64,000 nucleotides of DNA, taken from NCBI RefSeq assembly GCF_019703515.2, contig NC_059385.1, forward strand, positions 27,880,001-27,944,000. The letters are read 5' to 3'. Of the stretch, positions 1-11,980 are shown piece after piece (positions within the stretch are counted from its first letter, which is position 1; each line of letters opens with the position of its first letter). The DNA comes from Myxocyprinus asiaticus. Its lineage: Eukaryota; Chordata; Actinopteri; Cypriniformes; Catostomidae. The notes beneath the pieces were generated by a model. That model was not told the origin of the DNA and ran no database searches. It saw only the letters and a list, made by a program, of their open reading frames with translations. A program made the translations under genes and the position numbers.

Positions 1-748
1 GTGTGGATTTACTGCTCCATCTTCAGTGTTCTTATGGCAGGTGGCTAGTATCAGGGCCATTAGAGCAAAGATATATTGCAAAAATACCATTCTTAATGAG
101 TTTTTTTTGTATTGTTTTTCTATAAAAAATAACTAAAAATCCTTCAAACAAAATTTACCCAAGAAGAAACTACAAAAGACACAATAGGCATTTTTTCAGA
201 GAAGTGTATTTCATCTTACTGTACTTGTAGATGTTTTTTCACTTGTTAATAGTCAAAACAAGTGAAAAATCTGTCAGTGCTGAAGAAGTAATTCAAAGTA
301 TTTAGTGTACGTTCAGACACGACTCAACGGGGGCCTGGGTGGGCCTGTCCCATCCAATCATGAGCTTGGCCCACCTTGACGACTACAGCCACTCCCACCC
401 ATCCAACTTTACGGCCCACCCAGAGGGTCTTATGGCGCAACTTTCATCTTACAGCTGGAGCCGGGCCTGTTATGTTACTGATATGGAATACGTTAAAATG
501 TATTCTGTAATCTTTAGTAGAAAACCTCCAACTCTGTTCACACACGTTGTCATCTTATTAAGCATAATCTGAGATTGTAAAATGTAAGATTATGCATGTA
601 AACACACCAAGTGAGTTGAACTCGTAAATGGATCAGTCCAATTAAAAAGATCCCGTTAAAAAGTACAAATCAGACACAAATCATTCACAAATCGGACATC
701 GCCTCTTCTCTCATGAACTTTCATGAATGTGAAATGCAAAGATTTTCT

Positions 749-1006
749 TTGAATGATGACTTAAATTTCGGTCAGTTCCTCACACAAAGCATCATATCGC
801 TTTGCACAAATAATTTAAACCATTTTAACGATATTTTTATGGTGCTTTTTTGTCACTTTGGAGCTTGACGGCCCCACTCCTAATTTACTTTCATTATACG
901 GAAAAGAATGGCCAGCATGCTCTTCAAAAATTCACATTTTATGTTGAAAAAAAAAAAACATTATTTAGGGTGAGTAAATAATTTTTGGATGAACCGTTCC
1001 TTAAAT
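749..1006 (-). mobile_element. Partial TTAA-type MITE (one half)
   Basis: This carries the half-element string seen repeatedly in the window: 'tcagttcctcacacaaag', then 'ggagcttgacgg', a purine-rich middle and a closing 'gggtgagtaaataa ... gatgaaccgttcctt'. Better copies lie at 50120-50356 and 57980-58550. Only one half of the palindromic element is present. The family resembles the zebrafish ANGEL-type foldback MITEs; the family name is from memory. Confidence 0.55.
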
Positions 1007-1636
1007 GAATCCAATGCAATAGAAGCTGATATGATGCTGTGTGAGAAATATTGGATAAATGATAAACCGTTCTTTTTCAGTAATGAAAATCGCACCCAGT
1101 TTTCCCAGCCCCATCACTCTTATGTTGGAGTGCCACTGTCGAGAGCATCTCGAGTGTTTTGGCAGAGCTCGGTCTGAACAAACAAGCTTCCGCTAACAGT
1201 ACAGATGGTGTTGCTGGAGACTCTGCACCCACATTGGAGGTATGACATGAAGGAATGTAGCCCTGAGGTTTGAGGGTCATGTCATCAGAGACTGCTATCT
1301 ACTCAGCTCCTTCCAGAAGCTCTTCTGGGTTTGGATCCCAGCTACTTTCCCACAGCTGACTCTCATATTGCAGCACTTTACAGAAGATCAAAGCCAAATG
1401 GCTACGGAGCCGACAAGCTTCAGTCTTGCTTCACGTTACTAGAGCACACTCTTAACTTTGAGACAAGCCTGCGGTAGAGTTTTCTCAGAGTACAAAGGGA
1501 AACATAATCAGGATACAAAAAATGTGTAACTGTAATCCGTTGTAGTTATGTAAAAACCCAATGTAATCAGATTACAGTTGCATCTGATAAAAATGGAGAT
1601 TACTAGCAGCAAAAGATCTCTTCTGGTTCTCTCTCG

Positions 1637-1652
1637 TGACTCACGTGAGTCA
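1637..1652. promoter_or_regulatory. 16-bp perfect palindrome with two AP-1-like sites and an E-box
   Basis: TGACTCACGTGAGTCA is its own reverse complement. It contains TGACTCA and TGAGTCA (AP-1/TRE consensus) in inverted orientation with an E-box, CACGTG, at the centre. Seen directly; whether it binds anything in vivo is unknown, and no promoter is visible nearby. Confidence 0.3.
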
Positions 1653-2726
1653 GGGGCTCCACTCACTGTTGCATGTGTACATAAAACCTGTCTCACTTCA
1701 CCACTGTGCTTTCGATGCAAACAAGGTCAAACCATTAAAAGGGCTGTTTCATCGCAATGGCAACTGGAGAAAATGTATTATTGTCTCTGAAATTTTGACA
1801 CTATTGTCTCTTCAAAGGAAAAAAGAACCTAACCTAACCCCAACATCACAGTTCATTGCAGTGTACTGTATGCCTTCCAGCAGTGAAGATGCCATAATTT
1901 TCCAGGAAACATTTGAAGGTTAGACCAAAGGAAAATCACATTGGTAAGTTTAGCTAAAATTAGTTATCAGGATCCCTCTGATAGTTTCGCCATCCAATCA
2001 TCCGTCGATCGTTCCGTGGGAGCAAGAATAGCTGCCAGTACTGTGACACAAATTGCACTTCATTGACAGTACAGCAGAAAGGAACATGTTAAGAACTGAA
2101 GTGGAGAAACAAGCAGTCCTCCCGGTGAACAGCCCGTATTCACGTATACGGGACACAAATACTGTCAAAACTTCACTGTCACTTTTCAATTCCATCATAA
2201 CTTAAGTGGAAACCCTAAAGTTGTTCTCTGAAATGCTTTCATAATGTAATGATAACAGCAACAGGGACTGCATTTCTTTTCTTTTCTTTTTTCATAAAAT
2301 AAATCAATAAATTATACACATAAATAACAAATGAATTTAAAATGTTATTAAGTTCTCAGGGGAGAAAAGTACAATGGAGAATTTATCTGATTTTAATACT
2401 TAAAACTGTATTGTTGAGACTAGTTCAAAAGTCTGGGTGAGGGAGAAATTATGGCAGGTCTCATAGAATGAACATTATTATGACTACATTTTTGCAAACT
2501 GACTTTTACGTGCCTTGTTCGACGTTTCGCCGCAGTTTCCTGGTAAGATTACTACTAGAGGTACTACAACAACTGTGCATTTATTCACTTTCACACAAAT
2601 AATGACTACAACGGCTGATTATGACTTCATAAACACTTATTTTTTGCACTATTACTCACAAACTGCTATGTTATGTGTATTATAGACCCATATAGATTCA
2701 CACACTTTTTCCAAAGTGTTTAGCTT

Positions 2727-3050
2727 CCGTCGGTAGCTCTTCTGACAGAGTGTTGGATTTTGGAGTCAGAGTTCTGTGGTTCAAGCCCAGTCAAACACTG
2801 ACACGAGCTGACATGTGAGATGAAAGTGTCACAAAAACTACACAAGATGACGTGGATGCTTCAGACAATGTGCTTTTCATGTTGCGTTTGCTTTAAGGAC
2901 ACTATCGGTTGGTTTAGGTGTTTGTTTAGAGTAAGAATGTCTGTTTTGTTTACCTCTCATTTGCTTTTTGAGAATAATATTGGTTAGGTTTAGGTTAAAG
3001 TTTTATGTTAGGGAGGTATGTTTTACTGATTAAAACCTCCATCTAATATT
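2727..3050 (+). mobile_element. tRNA-derived SINE copy (family B)
   Basis: A tRNA-like head has an A-box-like 'ggtagctcttctgacag' and a good B-box 'ggttcaagccc' at 2778-2788. It is followed by a body containing 'gatgaaagtgtcacaaaaac', 'catgttgcg' and 'ggtttaggttaaag'. The same body is found in opposite orientation at 43085-43542, which supports a dispersed SINE family. There is no clear target duplication, and the copy is diverged. It is not a functional tRNA: the anticodon arm does not fold cleanly. Confidence 0.6.
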
Positions 3051-3054
3051 CACC

Positions 3055-3855
3055 TTAAAGGGATAGTTCACCCAAAAAGGAAAATTCTCTCTTCGTTTAC
3101 TCACTGTAATGCCATCCCAGATGTATATGATTTTCTTTCTTCTGCTGAACACAAATGAACATTTTAAGAATATTTCAGCTCTGTAGGTCCATACAATGCA
3201 AGTGAATGGGTGCCAAAATGTTTATGCTCCAAAAACCACATAAAGGGAGCATAAAGGTAATCTATATGACTCCAGACACAATATGATAGGTGTGGGTGAG
3301 AAACAGATCAATATTTAAACCATGTTTTACCATAAATTCTCCTCCCTTTTTTTACCTGTAGTTTTATTTCAAAATCATAGGCGAAATATTATAATTGTGA
3401 AATCATTTGAAACCCACTCTACAAAACAATAGATTACTCAGTTAATATTAATCCATGGCATTTAATATTTTGGCTTTTATTATAATTTAACTTTATCTTT
3501 CATCAGTAAAAAAATGATCAAAAACTAAATTTCGAGCTGGGGGTGTCTGGTTGAGTTGACGTGGAATGACCTTGTTTACATTCAACTGGAATGCAGCACA
3601 CTTGACGGTCTGTAAATTTAATCTCACATCGTTATCATTAGTTATCAGAAGACTTGGAATTTAGCAAACAATTGTATGGACTACTTTTGTGGTATGTTTA
3701 CCCTTTTTGGAGCTTGACAGCCATAGTTACCATTCACTGTCACAGTATGGAAAAGAGCAGCTTGGGCATTCTGCAACTGAAAAAATAAATAAAAATGTTT
3801 CGAGTGACATGAGGATGAGTAGATGATTACTTCATTTTGTTTGGGTGAACTATAC
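3055..3855. mobile_element. TTAA-flanked foldback MITE with degenerate centre
   Basis: The left end is TTAA + 'agggatagttcacccaaaa' at 3055. The right end is the inverted form '...gggtgaactatacc' near 3855. The left half contains the family string 'tccatacaatgcaagtgaatggg' and 'ataggtgtgggtgagaaaca'. The right half belongs to the related subfamily with 'ggagcttgacagcc'. The middle (about 3345-3640) is unrelated AT-rich sequence, so this is either a decayed copy or two copies joined. Confidence 0.6.
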
Positions 3856-4540
3856 CATGTCAAAATGCTAAATTGAACATTTGTGCATTGCGACCATCAA
3901 CTGCAGTAGTAGGTCACCTTGAAGATTTTCAATGATTTGCTTCACTGTCATTGACAGGATGTGCAGCTAAGTAGATTAAATGTACAGCAAATCAATAGCC
4001 AATCACTTAGTGTGATGGCATTAGGCAGTGGAACTGAACTGGAGAAGGTGAAGGACCCCGAGTCTTTCCTTCTGAGTGCATGCAGCTAATAAAAAAGGCA
4101 AGGAGAGACCAAGATGGAGACATAGTCTTCAGAAGCTTCTATGTATTTTCAAATAAGGGACCCTTCTCATCTATTACATTAAATATCCTCTCACTGGATC
4201 TCATTCACTAAACAATTCACCTGAAATGTCATCATTTACTCACACTCATGCGTTACACTGTAGCAAAAACAGTGCTCACATGAACATGAAAATAGTGTGA
4301 ACAAGCTTCTCTCATAAATGCGTTATGTCAAGGTTTTCACTGAATAATGACTTACATTTTGGGTTGTTTCTCATCATATCCTATCTTATACCTTCAGACA
4401 ACTTGGAATATGATGCATGAGTTGCATTGACTACTTATATGATACTTTGCATCCTTTTTGATGCTTGAAAGCCACAGTCCACTGCTATTGTACTGGAACC
4501 AGGTACAATGACTGTGATATTCTTAAAATTGTTGCTGTTG
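3856..4540. other. Non-coding stretch with a diverged MITE fragment
   Basis: There is no gene. Bases 4205-4500 are a diverged version of the MITE family: 'catcatttactcacactcatgc', later 'cttggaatatgatgcatgagttgcat' and 'gcttgaaagccacagtcc'. The terminal repeats are too eroded to define. Bases 3900-4130 look unique and show no coding signature. Confidence 0.5.
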
Positions 4541-4561
4541 TTCTATCTATCTATCTATCTA
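4541..4561. repeat. (TATC)n microsatellite hit by a Tc1 insertion
   Basis: About five CTAT/TATC units precede the TA at 4560-4561. More units of the same kind ('atctatctttctttc') resume right after the element at 6616. The Tc1-like element therefore inserted at a TA inside a tetranucleotide tract. Confidence 0.75.
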
Positions 4562-4784
4562 CAGTTGAAGACATAAGTTTACGTACACCTTAGCCAAATA
4601 CATTTAAACTCAGATTTTCACAATTCCTGACATTTAATCGTAGAAAACATTCCCTGTCTTAGGTCAGTTAGGATCACTACTTTATTTTAAGAATGTGAAA
4701 TGTCAGAATAACAGAGAATGATTTATTTCAGCTTTTACTTCTTTCATTAGATTCCCATTGGGCCATAAGTTTACATACACTTTG

Positions 4785-6243
4785 TTAGTATTTGGTAGCA
4801 CTGCCTTTGAATTGTTTAACTTGGGTCAAACATTTTGGGTAGACTTCCACAAGCTTCTCACAATAAGTTGCTGGAATTTTGGCCCATTCCTCCAGACAGA
4901 ACTGGTGTAACTGAGTCAGGATCGTAGGCCTCCTTGCTCGCACACGCTTTTTCAGTTCTGCCCACAAATTTTCTAGGGGATTGAGGTCAGGGCTTTGTGA
5001 TGGCCACTCCAATACCTTGACTTTGTTGTCCTTAAGCCATTTTGCCACGACTTTGGAGGTATGCTTGGGGTCATTATCCATTTGGAAGACCCATTTGCGA
5101 CCAAGCTTTAACTTCCTGGCTGATGTCTTGAGACGTTGCTTCAATATATCTACATCATTTTCCTTCCTCATGATGCCATCTATTTTGTGAAGTGCACAAA
5201 GTCCCTCCTGCAGCATAGCACCCCCACCACATGATGATGCCACCCCCATGCTTCACGGTTGGGATGGTGTTCTTCAGCTTGCAAGCTTCACCCTTTTTCC
5301 TCCAAACATAATGATGGTCATTATGGCCAAACAGTTCGATTTTTGTTTCATCAGACCAGAGGACATTTCTCCAAAAAGTAAGATCTTTGTCCCCATGTGC
5401 ACTTGCAAACTGTAGTCTGGCTTTTTTATGGCAGTTTTGGAGCAGTGGCTTCTTCTTTGCTGAGCAGCCTTTCAGGTTATTTCGATATAGGACTCATTTT
5501 ACTGTGGATATACACTACCGGTCAAAAGCTTTGAAACACTTACTCATTCTTTATTATAATTGTTTTTTTTCCCACTTTAAAATAATAGTAAAGTCATCAC
5601 AACTATGGAATAACATAAATGGAACTATGGGAATTATGTTGTGACTAAACAAAATCCAAAATAAATCAAAACTGTGTTATATTTTAGTATACTACAAAGT
5701 AGTCACCCTTTGCCTAGAATTTGCAGACATGTACTCTTGACATTTTCTCAACCAACTTCTTGAGGTATCACTCTGGGATGCTTTTTAAACAGTATTGGAG
5801 TTCCCATCTATGTTGGGCACTTATTGGCTGCTTTTCTTTATTATTTGGTCAAAGTCATCAATTTAAAAAAAAAAAGTCATAATTTCATAATGAAATAAAT
5901 TAATATGGTGGCACAATTATATTTTTGTCTACAAATCTAATTTCAAACATTTAAGCATACGCCTTCAGATCAAAAGATTTTTAAGATCATGAGAAACATT
6001 TCAGTCAAGTGTTTCAAAACTTTTGACTGGCAGTGTAGATACTTGTCTACCTGTGTCCTCCAGCATCTTCACAAGGTCTTTTGCTGTTGTTCTGGGATTG
6101 ATTTGCACTTTTTGCACCAAAATACGTTCATCTCTAGGAGACAGAATGCGTCTCAAGGATGACCCAGACTTGTGGAGGTCCACAAAAATTTTTTTTTCTG
6201 ATGTCTTGGCTGATTTCTTTGGATTTCTAATGATGTCAAGCAA
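4785..6243 (-). pseudogene. Broken Tc1-family transposase (DD34E)
   Basis: The C-terminal part (4785-5249) reads in one frame and contains QMDNDPKHTSK (second catalytic Asp) and SPDLNPLENLW (catalytic Glu), ending in ATKY as in Sleeping Beauty relatives. The first catalytic Asp is in a WSDETKIELFG motif near 5350, in another frame, so there is a frameshift near 5205. The N-terminal part (about 6040-6243) has VDLHKSGSSL joined directly to RRILSPRDER. The helix-turn-helix/linker segment normally between these has been deleted. The frame is then interrupted at 6035 by an inserted MITE. Three independent defects make it inactive. Confidence 0.9.
5513..6035. mobile_element. Internally deleted Tc1-type MITE nested in the transposase
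   Basis: It starts CACTACCGGTCAAAAG and ends CTTTTGACTGGCAGTG, an inverted repeat extended on each side by 'tgaaacactt'-like sequence. TA dinucleotides flank it at 5511-5512 and 6036-6037. Removing the element and one TA restores a continuous transposase sequence, so the insertion is exact. A second copy lies at 30515-31064. The interior (for example 'ccctttgcctagaatttgc') looks like remnants of a longer Tc1 parent. Confidence 0.92.
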
Positions 6244-6615
6244 AGAGGCACTGAGTTTGAAGGTAGGCCTAAAAATACATCTACAGGTACACCTCCAATT
6301 CAGTACACCTCCTATTATAAGCTAATTGTCTAAAGGCTAGACATCATTTTCTGGAATTTTCCAAGCTGCTAAAAGGCACATTTAACTTAGTGTATGTAAA
6401 CTTCTGACCCACTGGAATTGTGATATAGTCAAATAAAAGTTAAACTATCTGTCTGTAAACAATCTTTGGAAAAATTTCTCGTGTCATGCACAAAGTAGAT
6501 GTCCTAAACGACTTGCCAAAACTATAGTTTGCTAATATGAAATCTGTGGAGTGGTTAAAAAAGTAGTTTTAATGACTTCAACCTAAGTGTATGTAAACAT
6601 CTGACTTCAACTGTA

Positions 6616-7936
6616 TCTATCTTTCTTTCACATTTCACATGTTTTAATGCTCCGGGAGTCTGCTTTTTGTGTATGTGTGGTTTCAGTTTGTTATAAATTT
6701 TATTGTAAATTTTAAATAAAGTGTAAAGTTATTGATGAATCATGATTTCTGCATGAAAATTTTATACATTAATCTGCCTATATCAAGAGGGCTATCGCTT
6801 CTGGGTTAAATGCAACTGCAAAGGTGCAGTACATGTATGTTTTTCTGTTATTTTATTTATGCACCTCAACTAAACACAAATGTCAATTTTTGACCACGAT
6901 ACACTTACATAGACAGGACGTCATTTTCTTAATTTTCCAAAATTACCATAATACAGCAAAACAACTTAAATAATTTCGCATTATTTCAAGTTGCTTCCTA
7001 TCATCTTTTTAATGTAGACACAACTCTTCCAACATCACAACTCAGCAACTCTTCCATTGGTATATATGACTTAAATTGCATAAAGATATTTCCGACTCTA
7101 CTTAGAGGCTGCACTGGACCTTGAAAAAACAAACAAACAATACTTCCAACTGAAACATCCTTTTGTCAAACCAAACTTGAGCATTCACTGTACTGCTAAC
7201 TTAACGTGTTAATTTGTGAAACTAATTGTAATACAAAAGATCTTCTGCCCAGCAAAAGTCACTGAGGAACCAAAGTGCTAATGAGTGGTGAAGTCCTTCC
7301 CCAGAAACAGTGAGGTTGGAACTAAGACAGACACTGCGGGGGGGCTGGATGTGCCTGAGTGAACAGAAATGTGTGGAAAGGACTTGTTCAATGTACAAAT
7401 GAAGGTGTGTTTACTTAATAGCCAAGAGCAGATAAGCAGCCAGTTGTTTCCTGACCATCAGCCTTGTTTATCCTGTGACCTGAGGCTCGGTCCACTGCAC
7501 ATGGGCCATCCAGGTTACATACCTCTGAGGCTAATCTGCATGAGAACACTAAGAAGCTCTGAGAAACACCAGTGGGTTAAAACTCTTTTAAAGGGCCACT
7601 AGCAAGATAAAGCCCATATAGAGCTTGTGGAAATAAAACTCACTTTCATTTTATCCATAGAGTAGTAGTTGATTTTAGTGATAGTGTATACATTTTTCAA
7701 AACAAACCTAAACTACATGACAAAAAGTAAGTAGACGTCTGAACACCACAACCATTAAAGGCATAGTTCACACAAAATGGACATAAAGCAGATATTTTTT
7801 AATGGGTGATTCTCATTAAACCTGTCAAAAACAAAGCATGAAGAACAAAGTCAGTTCAACAAAGCATGAAATTATATTTTGCGTAAAGAAAATGAAGCCT
7901 ACTTTAGGACTAGGGCTGTCAATTGATAAAAAATTT
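6616..7936. other. Non-coding stretch
   Basis: AT-rich sequence without gene-like frames. Around 7260-7600 the base composition is more balanced and free of recognised repeats, but I found no splice-flanked exon. At 7910 the left part of an older repeat ('agggctgtcaattgat') begins; it continues after the foldback element, at 8945. Confidence 0.4.
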
Positions 7937-9175
7937 GGTAACACTTACTATGAAGCCCATATTTATTATGCATTCATTCATAATGTCTCATAATACAGCT
8001 TATAAGAAGTTATAACTTCTCAAATAATTATAACTACAGTTATAATACATTATAAGACTTCCCCTATTCATAGTTATACTTGAGAGTATAATGCATTATA
8101 ACACAAGCAACATCCAATTTTAACGCAGAAGCTAATAAAAATTAATCGTATAAGTGCTGTTATGCAAAAGCAATACAGTGTAAACAGTCAAAGGGCTTTT
8201 TGACATGATCATATTATAAGTGGTCTTTGCATGCTTTAAGTAAAGCATTAAATCTTCTTATAAACAGCCATAACATAAACTTGTAACATACAATACATTA
8301 CAAGTCAAATTTATACAATGGAAGTTATTTATAACATAAGCCTCCAAATAAGATTCACAAACATTAAAGTTCATTGAATAGAGTCCAGTATAGAATCAGT
8401 TTAATTTTTGTTTTTTTTTGTTTACACCCAAGAAGATTGGCTACATGTGTAATCAACATACATATTTTTTTATTTATTTTTTTGAGAGAGAGAGTTACTG
8501 ATATATTTAAACCTTGTAGTTTTACAAGTGTTTTTCGTAATATCTTAAAATTTACACTGAATGTGTGTTATTTTGTATTTTGTGCATGTGTAATGTATAT
8601 CATTTCCAGCATGAGTTGAAATGTCTTATAAACACTTAAAAATATCTTATGGATGTTTATAAGACATTGCTTTTGTCACTTTATTTAAAGCATAACTATT
8701 GTATATATTACAAATATATATAACACATTATTACTTCTGCAGATAAAATTGGATGTTGCAGTGTTATAACGCATTATACTCTAAGGTATAACTATGAACA
8801 GAAGTATTATAATGTATTATAATTGTTGTTACAATCATTTATGAGAAGTTATAATATATTATAAGGTGTATTATGAGACATTACTAATGCATTATAATGA
8901 CTTTACAATGCATTATAAATATGGACTTCATAAAAAGTGTTACCGACTATTTTAATCGAATTATTTACATAGTATGCCGATTCATTAATCTAATTACTCG
9001 AATATATAAATATTTGCTGAGAAAGTCCCTCAAATAACAATAATTCAATATATAATGATTAATGAATTATAAATAGTTCTATTTAAATAATAATAAATAA
9101 AATATATATATTATAAAATATAACAATTCAGATAATTAAAATGCATTACATTATTGTGGCAGATGAGTAAAGCAC
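7911..9175. mobile_element. Older 'agggctgtcaa' repeat, interrupted by a foldback element
   Basis: The left part is 7911-7936 and the right part 8945-9175. The right part contains 'atttacatagtatgccgatt', 'aatatttgctgagaaagtcc' and 'aaaatgcattacattattgtggc'. The same order of motifs without interruption is found at about 62800-62995, and a head fragment at 12306-12400. This fits a dispersed AT-rich repeat that was split at 7937. Confidence 0.65.
7937..8944. mobile_element. Foldback DNA element, about 1 kb
   Basis: It opens GGTAACACTTACTATGAAG and closes with the near complement 'cttcataaaaagtgttacc'. The outer roughly 190 bases of each side are largely complementary: for example 'acatccaattttaac' at about 8109 matches 'aaaattggatgttgc' at about 8745, and 'gcattatactct' matches 'agagtataatgc'. 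There is no coding capacity. I cannot identify a clean target duplication. It is a non-autonomous palindromic transposon of a type common in fish. Confidence 0.75.
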
Positions 9176-11250
9176 TGATAAGGCCATACAAAAATTGGCT
9201 TTAGAATCCAATATATTATTTCTATATTATTGAACATAAGCCAATCATTGGCCTACAGTTTACAGCAATCCATTTTGCAACTGAATTCTATTTACTATAA
9301 GGGCTTGTCTAAGGACACATCAATGTACAACTGTGTCAGACGGATACTTTTGGAGCGTCTCACTTTGGTTGCGTCACGTCATAAACATACCGTTTTTAGG
9401 TTGCACTGTCAGGTTAAAATAAAACACGTCTTGAGATCCCTGCATTCAGATTTATGCTCCATCAAGCTGTGTTGCAAATCATAATGTTTGAACGAATTTC
9501 ATAATAACCATCTTTTTTCACATTGCGGTAATGAGAATTAGGGGGTAAAATGTATGCAACGGTCATCAAATTAAAAGACACAATGTGAAAAATATATACT
9601 TTCACATATACTAAAAGATTTAGACTTAAACTTTAGACTAAAAGACTTATTTTCTATCTGCAAAATATAATTTATTTGTTTCTTTTGATTTAAGGGTAAA
9701 ATAGGCATTAGCCCCTGCTGGAAGTTGCTGTAACTACATCGATGGAGGCAAAAAAAAAAAAAGCATGCTTTTCAAAAGTAACTGCATGTTCTGGCAAAAT
9801 ATTTTTTTCATGCAACATTAAAATTGCATTGCATTATATTATAGTAGATGTACCAGCGGACATTTTTTTGGAGGGTTATTAAAAACGTGAAAAGAATGTA
9901 TTTTCCCTGCTTGCTGTAACGTTACCGTTTTTGTAAACTCTTTAAGAAATGTTGTAAGATTAGTAAAATAACATGTCCAAAACCATGTTAAAGGGATAGT
10001 TCACACAAAAATGAAAATTCGGTCATTTATTCACTCTTATATCGTTCCAAACCAGTGTCATTTTTTCTTCAGTGGCACACAAAAGGAGAATTTCTAAAGA
10101 AATTTTGAGCTACCATAAAAGTAGTTTTGTGTGATTAAATAAAGGTCTTTATTCAATGACAATCTTGCCCTCTGCCACAGCTCTCAAATCTCATTAGCAC
10201 CTAAAGCCATTGGCTTTCTAATCAAAATTTTGTAAGATGTGATAACCAAATTCCCAGGGAAATCCACAGCCAATAAGTAATTGGCTCTTATTATGGGTCA
10301 GGTTAAATGAAGACATGTTTATAAGGTAAGATTGCTTCATTCATGAATAATTTCTCCAGGGTTTTTCTTGCACCCCAGTTTCATTTGTGGCTACATTTAG
10401 CCAGGCCTTAAATTGAAATATTATTACAGACGCAGGCTGCAAGGTTAGATAACAACCATCCAGGGTGTAATTCAATGCAAAATGTCGTTCCGTCCGAAGT
10501 AAAATATTTTTGAGGTTTCCTTTTTAGAGTTTAACCTTGGTCTTGGTTGTAGACGTGGGCTTAATTTACTGTTTTGACTGGTTCCTTTCAATGCTTTAAA
10601 CATTTTGGGAAATAATAATCATTCCAAAATGGCCTCATCAAATTCCTCCTGTACCAAGGTCTTCATGAGCAGTTTACCACAGATCCACAAGTCTGGCAAA
10701 TTCTAGAGACAAATTAATGTGTTTTTGTTGATGGTTCAATCATTACACACTATCAGATTTCACTCACTGGTACCACCACTGCTACTGCCAGATTCCTTTC
10801 CAGTGACATTTTCTTAATAAGATTCCTGTTGGATGTTTTTACCAGTGGCCATATTTTATTATATGTAAATGCAACATGGGAAATCCTATCCACCTTGGAC
10901 CACTTGGAGTAGCTGTTTGGCTGGCGCCGGAACCCTTGGAAGATGTCACTGGTAAAACATCTACTATGATATAATGATAAACCTGCAATTTATTTGCTGC
11001 TTGGGAAAACAGTATTTTGTCAGAATAAATGGTTACCTTTGAATGGTCATCAATGGGGAAACATGCTTTTTGGCACCGTATGGTGTAGTTACCATCTGGA
11101 GCTAACGGGAGACCAGCCAATTCCTGACCCCCTTTACCAATTAGCCCCTGCTGGTAGATGTCGCAACTACACCATTTTGCATTCAATGTGTTAATATAGT
11201 GTAATATGTTTAAAATAGTTTGTCTGGATATTACATTTTACACACTGAAA
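9176..11250. other. Non-coding stretch with small repeat fragments
   Basis: There is no gene. A MITE half sits at 9988-10112. The string 'ttagcccctgctgg' occurs at about 9710 and 11142. The stretch 11035-11065 ('gaatggtcatcaatgggg') recurs in diverged form near 46201. The remainder is unique AT-rich DNA. Confidence 0.4.
9988..10112 (+). mobile_element. Partial TTAA-type MITE (left half)
   Basis: TTAA + 'agggatagttcacacaaaaa' is followed by 'tgaaaattcggtcatttattcactc' and a degenerate 'cttcagtggcacacaaaaggag'. No matching right end is found within the next kilobase. Confidence 0.6.
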
Positions 11251-11420
11251 AAAATTGGATTTACTTAAAATACAGTATATACATAGCACTTCTGCATCAC
11301 GCTTTTTAAGTAAATTCAACTTATGGTAATTTTATGTCAGCCTAACTAAAAAATCTTTGTTAGATATACACAAATGTATCAAATCATTCAACTTTATTTA
11401 CTTAAAAATGTATGTCACAC
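11245..11420. repeat. 'acactgaaaaaaat...' dispersed repeat fragment
   Basis: It contains 'acactgaaaaaaattgg', 'aagtaaattcaactta' and later 'ttcaactttatttac'. A related stretch lies at 18714-18950 with 'acactaaaaaaaaaaat' and 'aattaagttggatta'. Both look like diverged members of one AT-rich interspersed family. They are non-coding. Confidence 0.4.
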
Positions 11421-11980
11421 AAATAAGATTTAGAGAGTAAAAGCAAGTTGTTTCAAATAAACATTTATATCACTGTATTTACTTAATACACTTGGCGCTA
11501 AAGATAATAATAACGGAGGTTAGGCATTCAATTTAATTCCCCAAAGAAGTGCACATAAAGCTGCACTTCAGCTATGCATCTTCACATGCACAGGGAAACA
11601 TGACATGGATTGATCAGGATTCAAGATGACGACTTATGGAATATTAATAACCCTAATGGTGACTTTACACAAAACAGCTATTTACAATAAAACAACATCA
11701 ATTATATTAAAAATAGCTAAAATCCCTGTGAATTCTTAATAATAACTAATTAAATGTCCACATAAGTTCCTTTTGACCAAACAAACATGTTTAAATGGTT
11801 CAAGCGCAAGGGCTTATGGGTATTCCCCACAACCTCAATTCTGTACTTGATTGTTTGAGTTAGTAGTACTTAAAATGTTAATTTTATGGATTTGTAAGCT
11901 AAAGAAGTTTAAGAAACTCATGATTATTCATTTACTTTATCTAACTCTTAAATTCACCTTAAAATTGAAATTTCCCCACA

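Larger units (their letters stand above)
1..2723. other. 3' flank of the cwc27-like gene: non-coding AT-rich stretch
   Basis: I see no exon with splice sites and no coding-like open frame here; the short frames present contain no recognisable domain. The stretch holds a MITE half at about 749-1006 (listed separately) and a diverged repeat rich in 'gtaatcagattacag'-type sequence around 1500-1600. It also holds a 16-bp perfect palindrome at 1637-1652. The rest appears unique but featureless. Confidence 0.5.
4562..6613 (-). mobile_element. Tc1-like transposon (Sleeping Beauty type), complete ends, split by an inner MITE
   Basis: The ends are inverted: CAGTTGAAGACATAAG at 4562 and its complement '...tgacttcaactg' ending at 6613, each flanked by a TA (4560-4561, 6614-6615). 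Each arm also has an inner repeat, 'ataagtttacatacac' at about 4765 and 'agtgtatgtaaacttctga' at about 6389. This is the IR/DR layout known from fish Sleeping Beauty-type elements. Without the 523-bp insertion plus one TA copy the element is about 1.5 kb, close to a normal Tc1 length. It carries a broken transposase on the minus strand. It is not autonomous. Confidence 0.93.

Noticed and set aside
2727..2800. Possible functional tRNA gene
   Set aside because: Good B-box but the anticodon and acceptor stems do not pair, and a related copy exists at 43085-43542. It is a SINE head.
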